This document shows, piece after piece, positions 8,226 to 17,176 of a stretch of 64,000 bases of DNA (position 1 is the stretch's first letter; every line of letters starts with the position of its first letter). Position numbers and translations under genes: made by a program. The DNA lies in contig CBDCLO010000002.1 in assembly GCA_965218725.1 (NCBI GenBank), positions 372,001-436,000 on the forward strand, written 5' to 3'. The notes beneath the pieces are model-generated. The model was not told the DNA's origin. It searched no databases and saw only the letters and a list, made by a program, of their open reading frames with translations. Source of the DNA: WTHC01 sp965218725 (GTDB lineage Archaea; Thermoproteota; Nitrososphaeria; Nitrososphaerales; Nitrosopumilaceae).

Positions 8226-9718
8226 CAAGAATTTTTGATACAACATTAAGAGATGGGGAACAGACACCTGGTGTGGCTTTATCTCCGCGTCATAAATTGA
8301 ACATTGCAAAAAAACTGGATAGTCTTGGTGTGGATACAATAGAAGCTGGATTTCCAATGGTTTCTAATGGAGAAAAACAAGCTATAAAAATGATAGTTGA
8401 TGAAAATTTATCGTCAGAGATATGTGGTTTAGCACGTACTAATAAAAAAGATATAGACTCCATAGTAGAGTCTGACTTGGACTACATTCATATTTTTATC
8501 GCAACATCTGATATTCACTTAAAATATAAACTAAAACTATCACGAGAACAAGTAATTAGCAGAGTGATAGATTCTATAGAATATGCCAAATCATATGGAT
8601 TGAAAATAGAGTTTTCTGCTGAAGATGCAACTAGAACTGATCGAAATTTTTTAAAAAAAATATTTAAGACAGCATCTAAAATTGGCGTAGACAGAATAAA
8701 TATCCCAGATACTGTTGGATATTCAACTCCACAATATATTAGCGATATTACAAAAGACGTCATAAATACAACAAAATTACCTATTAGTTTACATTGCCAT
8801 AATGATTTTGGTTTAGCTGTTGCTAATACAATTTCAGGTATTCAAGCAGGTGGTAAATGTGCACATGTAACTATTAATGGCATAGGAGAACGTTCAGGAA
8901 ATGCATCTCTGGAAGAGGTAGTAATGATATTACATTGCTTACAAGAAGATAAAAAATTAAGAACTAAAGTTAAAACTGAGTTATTATATGAGACATCAAA
9001 ATATGTTTCAAAATTAGTTAAGATTCCTGTACAGTATAACAAAGCTATTGTAGGCAAAAATGCATTCAGTCATGAATCTGGAATACATACACATGGTGTA
9101 TTAAGTAACCCATTAACATACGAACCGATAAGTCCTAAACTAGTCGGTAGAAATAGGTGGTTACGTGTTGGAAAACATGCAGGGCTCCATGGAATAAATT
9201 CGATGCTGAAAGAATATGGCATGAAATCTAATATGAAACAAACTAAACAAATCTTAGACAAAATTAAAGATATAGGCGATAAAGGTATTCAAGTTAGTGA
9301 TACAGAGTTATTTTCTATCGCTAATAAAATAATTGGGAAATACAAAACTGACAGATTAGTTAAATTAACAAGCTTCTCTGTATCTACTGGTATTGGTACT
9401 ATGCCATATGCATTTGTTAAATTAAATATAGATGGAAAAGATTTTTTTGCAACAGACCATGGTGTTGGTCCTGTAGATGCATCATTAAACGCAATTCAAA
9501 AAATAACAGGTAGAATTTCACATTTAAGAATAAAAGAATATAAGTTAGAATCAATATCAGGAGGATCAGATGCATTATGTGAAGTTACTATAAAAATAGA
9601 AGATACATATAACAATACAGTGTCGTCTAAATACATTGGAGAAGATATTGTTACTACTAGTGTAAGAGCAATGGTGGACGGAATAAATAAAGTCATGTTG
9701 AAGGGACTATCCAAGTGA
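8222..9718 (+). CDS. leuA: 2-isopropylmalate synthase
   Basis: A 498-residue enzyme condensing acetyl-CoA with 2-oxoisovalerate, the first committed step to leucine. The DRE-TIM barrel shows FDTTLRDGEQTPGV at residue 5, the glutamate in TIEAGFP, and the metal-binding HCHNDFGLA (about 190). GIGERSGNASLEE and HESGIHTHG follow. The C-terminal LeuA allosteric domain (about 385-498) is present (GTMPYAFVKLNIDGK...DGVGPVD-like segment). This separates it from citramalate and homocitrate synthases that lack the domain. Overlap with ilvH and neighbourhood with leuB support the leucine assignment. A second DRE-TIM synthase, probably homocitrate synthase, lies near 59 kb. Confidence 0.94.
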   Translation: MTRIFDTTLRDGEQTPGVALSPRHKLNIAKKLDSLGVDTIEAGFPMVSNGEKQAIKMIVDENLSSEICGLARTNKKDIDSIVESDLDYIHIFIATSDIHLKYKLKLSREQVISRVIDSIEYAKSYGLKIEFSAEDATRTDRNFLKKIFKTASKIGVDRINIPDTVGYSTPQYISDITKDVINTTKLPISLHCHNDFGLAVANTISGIQAGGKCAHVTINGIGERSGNASLEEVVMILHCLQEDKKLRTKVKTELLYETSKYVSKLVKIPVQYNKAIVGKNAFSHESGIHTHGVLSNPLTYEPISPKLVGRNRWLRVGKHAGLHGINSMLKEYGMKSNMKQTKQILDKIKDIGDKGIQVSDTELFSIANKIIGKYKTDRLVKLTSFSVSTGIGTMPYAFVKLNIDGKDFFATDHGVGPVDASLNAIQKITGRISHLRIKEYKLESISGGSDALCEVTIKIEDTYNNTVSSKYIGEDIVTTSVRAMVDGINKVMLKGLSK

Positions 9719-9722
9719 TACA

Positions 9723-10736
9723 GTGTATAACATTTCTTTAATAACTGGAGATGGTATAGGTCCTGAAATTTCAGAATCAGCTGTAGGTGTTTTGGAAGCT
9801 ATTAATGATAAGCATGGTTTAAAATTTTCTATAGATAAATTGGAAGCTGGAGACGAATCACTTAAAAAAACTGGATATGCACTACCTGAAGAAACTCTTA
9901 CATCAATAAAACACTCTTCAGCTTGTTTAAAAGCACCTGTAGGTGAGAGTGCATCAGATGTGATCGTGGTATTAAGAAGATTACTTAACCTATATGCAAA
10001 TATAAGACCTATAAAATCTTATCCCAATATTTTAGCCTTAAAAGACAATATAGATTTTGTAATAGTAAGAGAAAATACAGAGGATTTGTATATTGGAGAA
10101 GAATTGGAAATGGATAACTTTGCAATTGCAATTCGTTTGATTTCTGAAAATGCATCTAGGAAAATTGCAAAATATGCTTTCAATATGGCCAAACAAAGAA
10201 ATAAACTAAACAAAGTTACATGTGTTCACAAATCTAATGTAATGAAAAAAACTGATGGTTTATTTGTTAAAGTATGCAATGATGTATCTAAATCATATTC
10301 AAACATAGAACTGGAAAAGATGTATGTAGATGCATGTGCAATGAACATTATCAGAATACCAGAAAAATTTGATATAATAGTGACAACAAACATGTTTGGA
10401 GATATACTTTCTGACGAAGCAGCACAAGTTGCAGGAAGTCTTGGAATTGCACCAAGTGCTAATATAGGTGATAATTATGCATTGTTTGAGCCTGTACATG
10501 GAGCTGCGTTTGATATCGCAGGAAAACATATTGTAAATCCATCATCTTTCATATTATCTATTAAAATGATGCTAGATTGGTTTGGGATAAAATACAATGA
10601 CAAAAAATCTGTCTACATATCTCAAAAATTAGAGTCTGCTATCTGTGAAATAGTGAAAGACAATATTAAGACTAAAGATATGGGAGGAAATTTTACCACT
10701 AAACAATTCACTAATGAGGTTATTAAGAAACTGTAA
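9723..10736 (+). CDS. leuB: 3-isopropylmalate dehydrogenase family protein
   Basis: A 337-residue beta-decarboxylating dehydrogenase of the isopropylmalate/isocitrate/homoisocitrate family. It begins with LITGDGIGPEI. The substrate-loop region is RRLLNLYANIRP, followed by VIVRENTEDLYIGEE, the Lys/Asp catalytic blocks (HKSNVMKKTDG and TTNMFGDILSDEAA), and the nucleotide-binding EPVHGAAFDIAGK. It starts at GTG 9723, 4 nt after leuA, so isopropylmalate is the most likely substrate. Such archaeal enzymes can have mixed specificity, and a homoisocitrate role in the LysW pathway cannot be excluded, because no other homoisocitrate dehydrogenase is visible near the lysine genes. Confidence 0.88.
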   Translation: MYNISLITGDGIGPEISESAVGVLEAINDKHGLKFSIDKLEAGDESLKKTGYALPEETLTSIKHSSACLKAPVGESASDVIVVLRRLLNLYANIRPIKSYPNILALKDNIDFVIVRENTEDLYIGEELEMDNFAIAIRLISENASRKIAKYAFNMAKQRNKLNKVTCVHKSNVMKKTDGLFVKVCNDVSKSYSNIELEKMYVDACAMNIIRIPEKFDIIVTTNMFGDILSDEAAQVAGSLGIAPSANIGDNYALFEPVHGAAFDIAGKHIVNPSSFILSIKMMLDWFGIKYNDKKSVYISQKLESAICEIVKDNIKTKDMGGNFTTKQFTNEVIKKL

Positions 10737-10804
10737 AAAAATTAATGTATCGTAATATAACGTAGCAAATACTCATAAACTAATCACTAATCCATAATTG
10801 GTGT

Positions 10805-12088
10805 TCAAGGCATAAGTCTATCCAAGTCTCTTGGGTACAATACTACTTCACGTATATTTCTCATGTTTGTTAATACCATCATCAAACGATCTAATCCTAA
10901 GCCCCAACCGGAGTGTGGAGGCATCCCATAATAAAATGATTTTAAATGATCTGAGAAGTCTGAAGGGTTGAGATTTTGTTCTATCAATCTTGATTTTATT
11001 TTTTCAGGCATATATAATCTAGTGCCACCAGAAGATAATTCAAGATCACCATATTGTAAATCAAATGATTGTGATAATAAAGGATCGTTATGTTTTTCAT
11101 GGATGTAGAATGGTTTTAATTTTAATGGCCAATCAATTATAAAATAGTATCCTCTGTGTCTATGTCTTACTAACTTTAAATGAGAATCTAATAAATCGTC
11201 TCCAAATTCTATTTTGCTACCTTCATTTTTTAATTCATGCAATATTTGTTCATACGTAAATCGTTTAAAAGGAAAAAATACATCTTTATTGATGCCTCCT
11301 AATACTTCTATTTCATCTCTACAGTTTTTATTTATGAAGTTATATATCTCGTTTATCATATATTCTAATAGTTGCATGACATCAAAATAATTAGTAAATG
11401 CAGCTTCTATATCTACGCTAGAATATTCATTCAAATGACGCATCGTATGTGATTTTTCTGCTCTATAAAATGAAGCAATTTCAAAAACTCTCTCAAGTCC
11501 TATTATCATTTGTTCTTTATATAATTGAGGGCTTTGTGCAAGGTATGCATTTTTGTTGAAATATCGTAATGAAAATAAATTTGCACCGCCTTCACTCGCA
11601 CTTCCAATTATTTTGGGTGTTGTAATTTCTATAAATTTTTGTTTTATTAAAAACTCTCTTATTGATATAAGCACATGGTGACGTATTTTAAATATCGATG
11701 CTGTTTTTTTGTTACGCATATCTAATGCTCTTGCATTTAGTCTTGTATCAAGATGACTTTCAGATATATTATTTAGATCAAGAGGTAATTGTGAGATAGC
11801 GTTAGATAATATATTTATTTTATTTGCACCTATTTCAAAATCAAAAATATGTGATTTTGTACTTTGTACAATTCCTTTTATCATAACAACACTTTGTTTA
11901 TTTAGTTTTTTTACGTCTAATATTCTTTCTTTAATTATAACTTGAGATATGCCAGTAGCATCACTCACAGTAATGAATGTTAGTTTACCTAGCCTTCGTA
12001 TATCTTCTACCCAACCATAAAAAATAACTTCTTGTCCATTTATATCAGCACTGATATTTTTTATTTTATGTGTAGCAATAAAATTCAA
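10805..12088 (-). CDS. aspS: Aspartyl-tRNA synthetase, archaeal type
   Basis: A 427-residue class IIb aminoacyl-tRNA synthetase. An N-terminal OB-fold anticodon-binding domain (about residues 1-105) includes FYGWVEDIRRLG. The catalytic core follows, with ARALDMRN, the TPKIIGSASEGGANLF motif, QSPQLYKEQMI, the motif 2 arginine in FRAEKSHTMRHLNEY, and the C-terminal motif 3 (GWGLGLDRLMM). It ends EVVLYPRD...MP as archaeal AspRS do. Whether it also charges tRNA-Asn (non-discriminating type) depends on OB-fold residues I cannot judge reliably here. Its start overlaps the upstream KH-like gene by 4 nt. Confidence 0.96.
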   Translation of the reverse strand: MNFIATHKIKNISADINGQEVIFYGWVEDIRRLGKLTFITVSDATGISQVIIKERILDVKKLNKQSVVMIKGIVQSTKSHIFDFEIGANKINILSNAISQLPLDLNNISESHLDTRLNARALDMRNKKTASIFKIRHHVLISIREFLIKQKFIEITTPKIIGSASEGGANLFSLRYFNKNAYLAQSPQLYKEQMIIGLERVFEIASFYRAEKSHTMRHLNEYSSVDIEAAFTNYFDVMQLLEYMINEIYNFINKNCRDEIEVLGGINKDVFFPFKRFTYEQILHELKNEGSKIEFGDDLLDSHLKLVRHRHRGYYFIIDWPLKLKPFYIHEKHNDPLLSQSFDLQYGDLELSSGGTRLYMPEKIKSRLIEQNLNPSDFSDHLKSFYYGMPPHSGWGLGLDRLMMVLTNMRNIREVVLYPRDLDRLMP

Positions 12089-12606
12089 TTCTGTTTCCTT
12101 GATTCTTCAAATTCAATTTCTATATCCAAGTTATGAATTTTTTTTACAATATGAATAACTTTGCTTGTATTGATTGGAAACCTATTTGTCCATCTACCAG
12201 ATACTATAACACGTATTTTTTTGATTTCACCGGGTAACCAAACTGAATTAATAGATAAAATTTTTGTTGGGAAAAAAAGATCTTCTATAAATTTTTTATG
12301 GTCTACATCATCCTCAACAAGCCAGATTTTACCTGTAAAAACCTCTTGTATTAATCTATAAAGAATTCTACTTTGTCTGATTATGTGGATATCACTTTTT
12401 GAAATATATAATATGTGATTATTATCTATCAACTTACAACTATTTAGTGTAAATTTATCTATTTGTGGATTTTTTTTTCCAAGCTGTGCTAATTTAATTG
12501 ATGCATCTACGTCAGCTTGTGTAATTTTTCCAGAGTCTAACCTTGACTCACATTGAGGACACAGAATTGCATTTTTTGCATCGAAACTACATATTGGAAG
12601 ATGCAT
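12085..12606 (-). CDS. NusA/KH-like RNA-binding protein with a CxxC knuckle
   Basis: A 173-residue archaeal protein. The N-terminus holds a short zinc-knuckle-like segment (MHLPIC then CPQC at about residues 16-19) and a helical stretch. The C-terminal half contains a KH-like pattern (IEDLFFPTKILSINSVWLPG followed by IRVIVSGR and VIHIVKKI). Similar archaeal proteins are annotated as NusA-like or KH-domain transcription/translation factors; no reaction is established. It begins 262 nt from a divergent DedA-type gene and overlaps aspS by 4 nt (ATGA-type coupling), pointing to a translation-linked or tRNA-linked role. The family assignment is from memory and moderate. Confidence 0.65.
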   Translation of the reverse strand: MHLPICSFDAKNAILCPQCESRLDSGKITQADVDASIKLAQLGKKNPQIDKFTLNSCKLIDNNHILYISKSDIHIIRQSRILYRLIQEVFTGKIWLVEDDVDHKKFIEDLFFPTKILSINSVWLPGEIKKIRVIVSGRWTNRFPINTSKVIHIVKKIHNLDIEIEFEESRKQN

Positions 12607-12868
12607 CTACCAAATTTTATTCTTGTGAATGTAGAATATATCCTTTCTCACAAAGGAAAAATAGTAACGCATTAACTTTTTATTCATATATGACAATATC
12701 TACTTCATTGCGTATTGGTTATATAAATAAATTATTTTTAAAATTAGCATTTATACTATCTAGTCATTATGATATAATGCTACATGTACCATTTCAAAAA
12801 AATTAAGTATTTTTAATTTAGATTTACTAATAGTTTTAATTAAATATTACATTAAGTTGAAATAAACT

Positions 12869-13498
12869 GTGGATTTTATTGATTTGTTTCCATTTATTCA
12901 TGAAGTAGGGTATGTAGGATTAGGAATAATTAGTTTTTTTGGATCACTTATTCCATTTATTCCTATACCATATTTTTTATTACTTGTTACAATGTCAACA
13001 GGTCCTTACTTTGATCTAAACACATTAGCAATATTATCTGCAATTACATCCACAATTGCAAAACAAATAATATTTTATGCTAGTTATGGTGGACGACAAA
13101 TAATTAATAAAAGAATAAGAAAAAGAATGAAACCGTTCGAGCGTCTTGTTAAGCGTTACGGTGCTGCCACTGCACTTGTGGCTGCCGCGACACCTATTCC
13201 AGACGATTTAATATACATTCCGTTAGGGTTAGCAAGATACAACCCAGTACGATTTTTTTTAGCTACATTTATTGGAAAATTAGTGTTAAATTATGTTGTT
13301 GTATTAATATCACATTTTTTTGGATTTTCAATATTAGACCCTATTATTGGTGATGTAAATAACGTAAATGCTATCTATATTGGTTTAATTATATTTATGG
13401 CGGTACTCATATTTTTTATTATATTAATTCTCAAACTAGACTGGTCAAAGATACTTGGTAAAATAGCCCCATGGACACTTGACGATGATAAAAAATAG
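12869..13498 (+). CDS. DedA/VTT-family membrane protein
   Basis: A 209-residue integral membrane protein with about five hydrophobic segments (near residues 14-40, 48-72, 100-120, 130-155 and 168-192). It carries the VTT/SNARE-associated hallmark around ATPIPDDLIYIPLGLARY (about 107-124) and a basic loop rich in Arg/Lys before it (RIRKRMKPFERLVKRYG). Bacterial DedA proteins act in undecaprenyl-phosphate or lipid translocation and membrane homeostasis; the archaeal role is unknown. The start codon is GTG at 12869. A 262-nt AT-rich spacer separates it from the divergent KH-like gene; I see no gene in it. Confidence 0.8.
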   Translation: MDFIDLFPFIHEVGYVGLGIISFFGSLIPFIPIPYFLLLVTMSTGPYFDLNTLAILSAITSTIAKQIIFYASYGGRQIINKRIRKRMKPFERLVKRYGAATALVAAATPIPDDLIYIPLGLARYNPVRFFLATFIGKLVLNYVVVLISHFFGFSILDPIIGDVNNVNAIYIGLIIFMAVLIFFIILILKLDWSKILGKIAPWTLDDDKK

Positions 13499-13996
13499 TT
13501 TGTGTGTTATTTTTGGCCTCATAGTCTGAAATATTATGTACAGATACAGCTAGTATTTTTGTCACATTGTCAGTGATGCATCATAATTTAGGATTACTAA
13601 TCTATCACTCAACATGTATCTAATTTTAATGTGTGTACTACTGTGCTAACAATGTATATAATTATTTTTATGTTTTTATTTTTTGTAGTGCATCAGGTTG
13701 GTTTGTAGTACACATGACGATCAATTAATACTTATTCTAGGTTAATGTTTGTTTTATACAATATAGTAAATAGCCACCTAATACCAATTCCATAATTTAG
13801 TATTTTCAAACATAATATTGTTTTTTATATAATTATATACATGTACAATTTTCTTCTCATGATAGTGTAACATTGTATTATAGTACCAAGATAAAATATC
13901 ATTATTAATTTTACTTGGAGTCTTTTACTAGATTTTTTTCCATAATATTTACAATATCATGTATAATTTGTATGCAATAGTTAGTAATACTTAAAA
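13499..13996. other. AT-rich intergenic stretch, no gene seen
   Basis: About 500 bases between the DedA-type gene and the 3' end of the uracil-DNA glycosylase gene. There is no open frame of meaningful length with recognisable protein similarity, no tRNA-like T-loop, and no obvious repeat family. It contains several poly-T runs that could end transcription of the two convergent genes. A decayed gene is possible but nothing in it could be aligned by eye. Confidence 0.5.
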
Positions 13997-14554
13997 CTAC
14001 GTTAAGTTTAAAACAATACTTATCATTTTCTGTATGTCATTTTTTAAAAAAACAAATAACTTTTTGTTATATATTACTGAGGCTGGATGAATAGTAAGAA
14101 AATATAAATTTTTATCAGATATAACTACATTACCTCTATTTTTAAGTATATTCTTACCTCCCAATAATGTTTTATATGCTGTGTTACCCATAATACAAAT
14201 AATTTTTGGTTTTATTAATGATAGTTCAGTTTGTAGATAATTTTTGCATGTCTCTATTTCTAATTTTTTTGGGATGCGATTATTAGGCGGTCTACATTTC
14301 ACAATGTTTGTTATATATACTGATGTTTTATTAATGTCGTTTAGTTTTAATGCTAACAATAATATATCACCAGCTTTTCCAGTAAATGGCATACCGCTAA
14401 TATCTTCATATTTTCCAGGTGCTTCACCGATCATAACTATATCGGCATGTATATCACCATTTCCAGGAACTGCATTTTTTCTGTATTTATGTAATATGCA
14501 TTTTTTACAATGCATGATTTGTTTAGAAAGACTATTGAATTCCAATATATACAC
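13997..14554 (-). CDS. Family 4 uracil-DNA glycosylase
   Basis: An iron-sulfur uracil-DNA glycosylase that removes uracil from deaminated DNA. Motifs: CKKCILHKYRKNAVPGNG (two of the cluster cysteines), motif A IGEAPGKYED, the PFTGKAG block, VKCRPPNNR and ETCKNY (remaining cysteines), and motif B IHPASV. The frame stays open to an ATG at 14617, which would add about 21 hydrophobic, cysteine-rich residues that no family 4 enzyme has. I therefore place the start at GTG 14554 (VYILEFNSLS...), giving 185 residues. A TATA-like AT-rich sequence lies just upstream, inside the rejected extension. TTG 14545 is an alternative start. Confidence 0.87.
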   Translation of the reverse strand: MYILEFNSLSKQIMHCKKCILHKYRKNAVPGNGDIHADIVMIGEAPGKYEDISGMPFTGKAGDILLLALKLNDINKTSVYITNIVKCRPPNNRIPKKLEIETCKNYLQTELSLIKPKIICIMGNTAYKTLLGGKNILKNRGNVVISDKNLYFLTIHPASVIYNKKLFVFLKNDIQKMISIVLNLT

Positions 14555-14954
14555 CAATGTTAATATTATATAATATAAGCACACCTTACAACAGACATAC
14601 ATACAGATAAAGCCCATGTATTTATATTATTAACATTAAAGTACTTTCATATATGACATTTATGATCATACTTGGATGCTGGAATTGTGTAATAAAATTC
14701 ATCTTCAAAATTATTCAGTTTTCCCATTTTTACGTAATGCGGAAAAATATAAATTACAATCTGAATATAACTCAGAATTATGATCTATTCTTTTTTGATT
14801 CAATGTAATCACACCAGAATATTATAATTTGTATATAATGGTCAAATATTTTATTTGGTTTTATTATAATTATTAAACTACATCAATTTATGTCTTTTAT
14901 ATCATATGTATGATGTAATGATTCCTTTAAATAATTGTTAGCTGGCTACAAGTA
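14555..14954. other. Divergent intergenic region, no gene seen
   Basis: Some 400 AT-rich bases between the divergent uracil-DNA glycosylase and tsr3 genes. TATA-like stretches lie near both ends (for example TTATATTATATAATATTA on the glycosylase side). No coding frame, tRNA or structured RNA was recognised. Confidence 0.5.
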
Positions 14955-15449
14955 ATGCAGATTAATGTAATAATGTTTAAGGAAGATGATCCACACAAAT
15001 GCACTGCTGCAAAACTTATAAGATTTAAACTAGCAAAAAAAATTAAAAAACCAAGCCCAAAGTGCATAATTCTAGATCCATTCTCACAAAAAATACTGTT
15101 ACCTAATGAAAAACATGTTAAGTCAATAACAGCTGTTGATTGTTCATGGAATAGTATAAATTATACATGTATTAGGAAATTCCCAGGGATTCATAGAAGG
15201 TTACCTCCATTATTTGCTGGGAATCCTATAAACTACTCTAAGTTGAGTAAACTTACTACTATAGAAGCAATAACTGCTACATTGTTTATTTTTGGATATA
15301 ACGATATAGGACTAAAATTATTAAATAAATTTAGCTGGGGACATACATTCTTTGAATTAAACCGCGGTTTATTAGAAGACTATTCAAAATTAAGATCCAT
15401 GGACGAGATTAAACTGGTGTTATATAACTACGGCATCACAAATACATAG
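14955..15449 (+). CDS. tsr3: rRNA aminocarboxypropyltransferase Tsr3
   Basis: A 164-residue protein of the Tsr3 family (RLI-like N-terminal segment plus DUF367). The family transfers the 3-amino-3-carboxypropyl group from SAM to a hypermodified uridine of small-subunit rRNA. Diagnostic blocks: KEDDPHKCTAAKLIRF, IILDPFSQKILLP, AVDCSWN, RRLPPLFAGNPINY, TTIEAITATLFIFGY, and the C-terminal FSWGHTFFELNRGLLEDY. Length is normal for archaea (about 165-180). It starts with ATG. The RNase P RNA gene lies 92 nt downstream on the same strand. Confidence 0.93.
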   Translation: MQINVIMFKEDDPHKCTAAKLIRFKLAKKIKKPSPKCIILDPFSQKILLPNEKHVKSITAVDCSWNSINYTCIRKFPGIHRRLPPLFAGNPINYSKLSKLTTIEAITATLFIFGYNDIGLKLLNKFSWGHTFFELNRGLLEDYSKLRSMDEIKLVLYNYGITNT

Positions 15450-15541
15450 ATTATGTATCTAGTAATCATATTAGTTAACTAGTATTTACTACGATTTAAA
15501 TAAAATAGCAAAATTCATTAAATAATATTTGTTTAATTATA

Positions 15542-15826
15542 TGTGTGAGTTGGAGAACGATTACTGTTACTACAGAGGAAACTCCTCCCTCCATACAGGA
15601 TATGTGATCCAATGATGGATAATCAGAGATGATTGGCAACAGCATAGAAATAAAATCCTAACTAACGTGTACTATGATGACAAAATCTGAGATTGTTAGC
15701 AACGGAATGGAAAATCTGTCCCACATGGAGCAAGGCCAAATAGAACTATAGGATCCTGTACCTAGTTCAGGTAGGCTGCATAGTGAAATATCGTGAAAAC
15801 AGAAGGAGGGTTACTACCAACACACA
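15542..15826 (+). ncRNA. rnpB: RNase P RNA (archaeal type A)
   Basis: The catalytic RNA of RNase P, which matures tRNA 5' ends. Visible conserved elements: CR-I as CAGAGGAAACTCC near 15573-15585; GAGCAAGGCCAAATAG at 15728-15743 with the paired GGTAGGCTGC at 15770-15779, both near-identical to the bacterial consensus; and CR-V ACAGAAGG at about 15800-15806. Helix P4 can form between CCCTCC (15587-15592) and GGAGGG (15805-15810). Helix P1 forms between TGTGTG..TTGG (15542-15553, two-base bulge) and CCAACACACA (15817-15826). These define a ~285-nt gene. TATA-like sequence lies at about 15494-15527. The 3' end is 7 nt from the stop of the convergent membrane-protein gene. Confidence 0.93.
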
Positions 15827-15833
15827 TCTACTA

Positions 15834-17063
15834 TTATTTCCACCCTTTTGGCATTGTACCTTTATTTTTTGTATTGTTAGATGGTCTATTATTCTGATTA
15901 TTATCATCAACTAAATATGCTTCACCTCTAACAGTTTTGTAACCACCAGCACTATCACTGGTAGACCTTGCCATTAGTCTAGATGGGTCTATACCCTGTT
16001 GTCCTTGCCCATATTCTTTTTTAAGTTTTCTATTGCTAAAAATCAATATGGCAATAGCTCCCATTCCTGCCATACCTGCCATACCATAAATTATCATAAC
16101 TGGAAATTCCCCAGTAGAAGTTGTAGCATAACCTTCTGGAGAATTAGGACTAACACCAAAAACTTCATTATTTTCAATTTTATCAATAGCAGCAAATCCT
16201 ATAATCGATATGTTACCAGAGTCAGCTGATTCTATGGATCGTATTACATATTTCTCATCAGCAACAACTGTAGCCTCATATACTTTTTCAACCTGTCGAC
16301 CTTCTCTAATACTACTTTCACCCATAGTAAACGATGAAATTACATGGCCTTTTATTTCATCTGACAAACCAAAAGTTGAGGCGTCTACATTAATTCCAGT
16401 AGGATCAAATAAGAAATGCCAGTTAGTAAGTGGTTGATTTTTTATTCCTTCTGCATTTATAATATTCTGAGAAAGTAATTGTTCTGCGTCGGTATATATA
16501 ATTACATCATAAATACTATGCATATTATTTTTTATGAATGAAATTGGCAAATTGATTTCTACATCACCAAATTCATTAGTATCTATAACTACTGGATCAT
16601 TTGTTGTAACTCCTCTCCACGCTGCATCAATTAAAGCTGGTATATTACTAGAATACTCACGAATTATAAAATTGCTGATGGTTGCGACAAGTCTTATTTT
16701 GTAATCCACAGATGCACTTAACTCTCTTCCAACCAAATGCACTTCATACTCTACATCCAAATTTTTCACCCGCGTTACGCTTCCATCATTAATAAATTTG
16801 GTATTTAGTTTATCCATTAATAACATTACACCACTATTAGACTCGTCTACAGAAAATTTTACAGTATACTCAGCATCTCTTAAAATACTTGCAAATTCGC
16901 CACCATCATTATATTCTATAAAGACTGTTCTCTGATACTTAATGTTAAGCACTGTGTTATCATTATTTGGATTTATCTTAACATCAAGTTGAGCTGCAAC
17001 AGCTACAGAAACATTAATAGTTAAAAATATAACCAAAAATAAATAAAACAGTCTAATATTCAC
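15834..17063 (-). CDS. Secreted, C-terminally membrane-anchored protein of unknown function
   Basis: A 409-residue extracytoplasmic protein. An N-terminal signal sequence (LFYLFLVIFLTINVSVAVAAQ) has a plausible AxA cleavage site near residue 24. A long beta-rich ectodomain of about 300 residues follows, then one transmembrane helix (VMIIYGMAGMAGMGAIAILIF, about 323-343). The cytoplasmic tail of about 65 residues is rich in Gly, Ser, Asn and Gln (YGQGQQG, NNQNNRPSNN). No enzyme motif is seen. It resembles surface proteins typical of ammonia-oxidising archaea, whose roles are unknown. It converges with rnpB with only 7 nt between them, and diverges from cofD. Confidence 0.72.
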   Translation of the reverse strand: MNIRLFYLFLVIFLTINVSVAVAAQLDVKINPNNDNTVLNIKYQRTVFIEYNDGGEFASILRDAEYTVKFSVDESNSGVMLLMDKLNTKFINDGSVTRVKNLDVEYEVHLVGRELSASVDYKIRLVATISNFIIREYSSNIPALIDAAWRGVTTNDPVVIDTNEFGDVEINLPISFIKNNMHSIYDVIIYTDAEQLLSQNIINAEGIKNQPLTNWHFLFDPTGINVDASTFGLSDEIKGHVISSFTMGESSIREGRQVEKVYEATVVADEKYVIRSIESADSGNISIIGFAAIDKIENNEVFGVSPNSPEGYATTSTGEFPVMIIYGMAGMAGMGAIAILIFSNRKLKKEYGQGQQGIDPSRLMARSTSDSAGGYKTVRGEAYLVDDNNQNNRPSNNTKNKGTMPKGWK

Positions 17064-17176
17064 AGATGTTGATCGATTTTAACACAGTAATAAACCTATC
17101 CATTATTAAAAAATTTAAATTAGATTATAACAAAAAAATATCATTCAATGATAATAATGTTGAAGATGGTGACTAG

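Noticed and set aside
12543..12806. Rightward 87-codon frame across the KH-like gene start
   Set aside because: It overlaps the conserved CxxC end of the leftward gene, has no recognisable features, and its composition is that of AT-rich spacer DNA.
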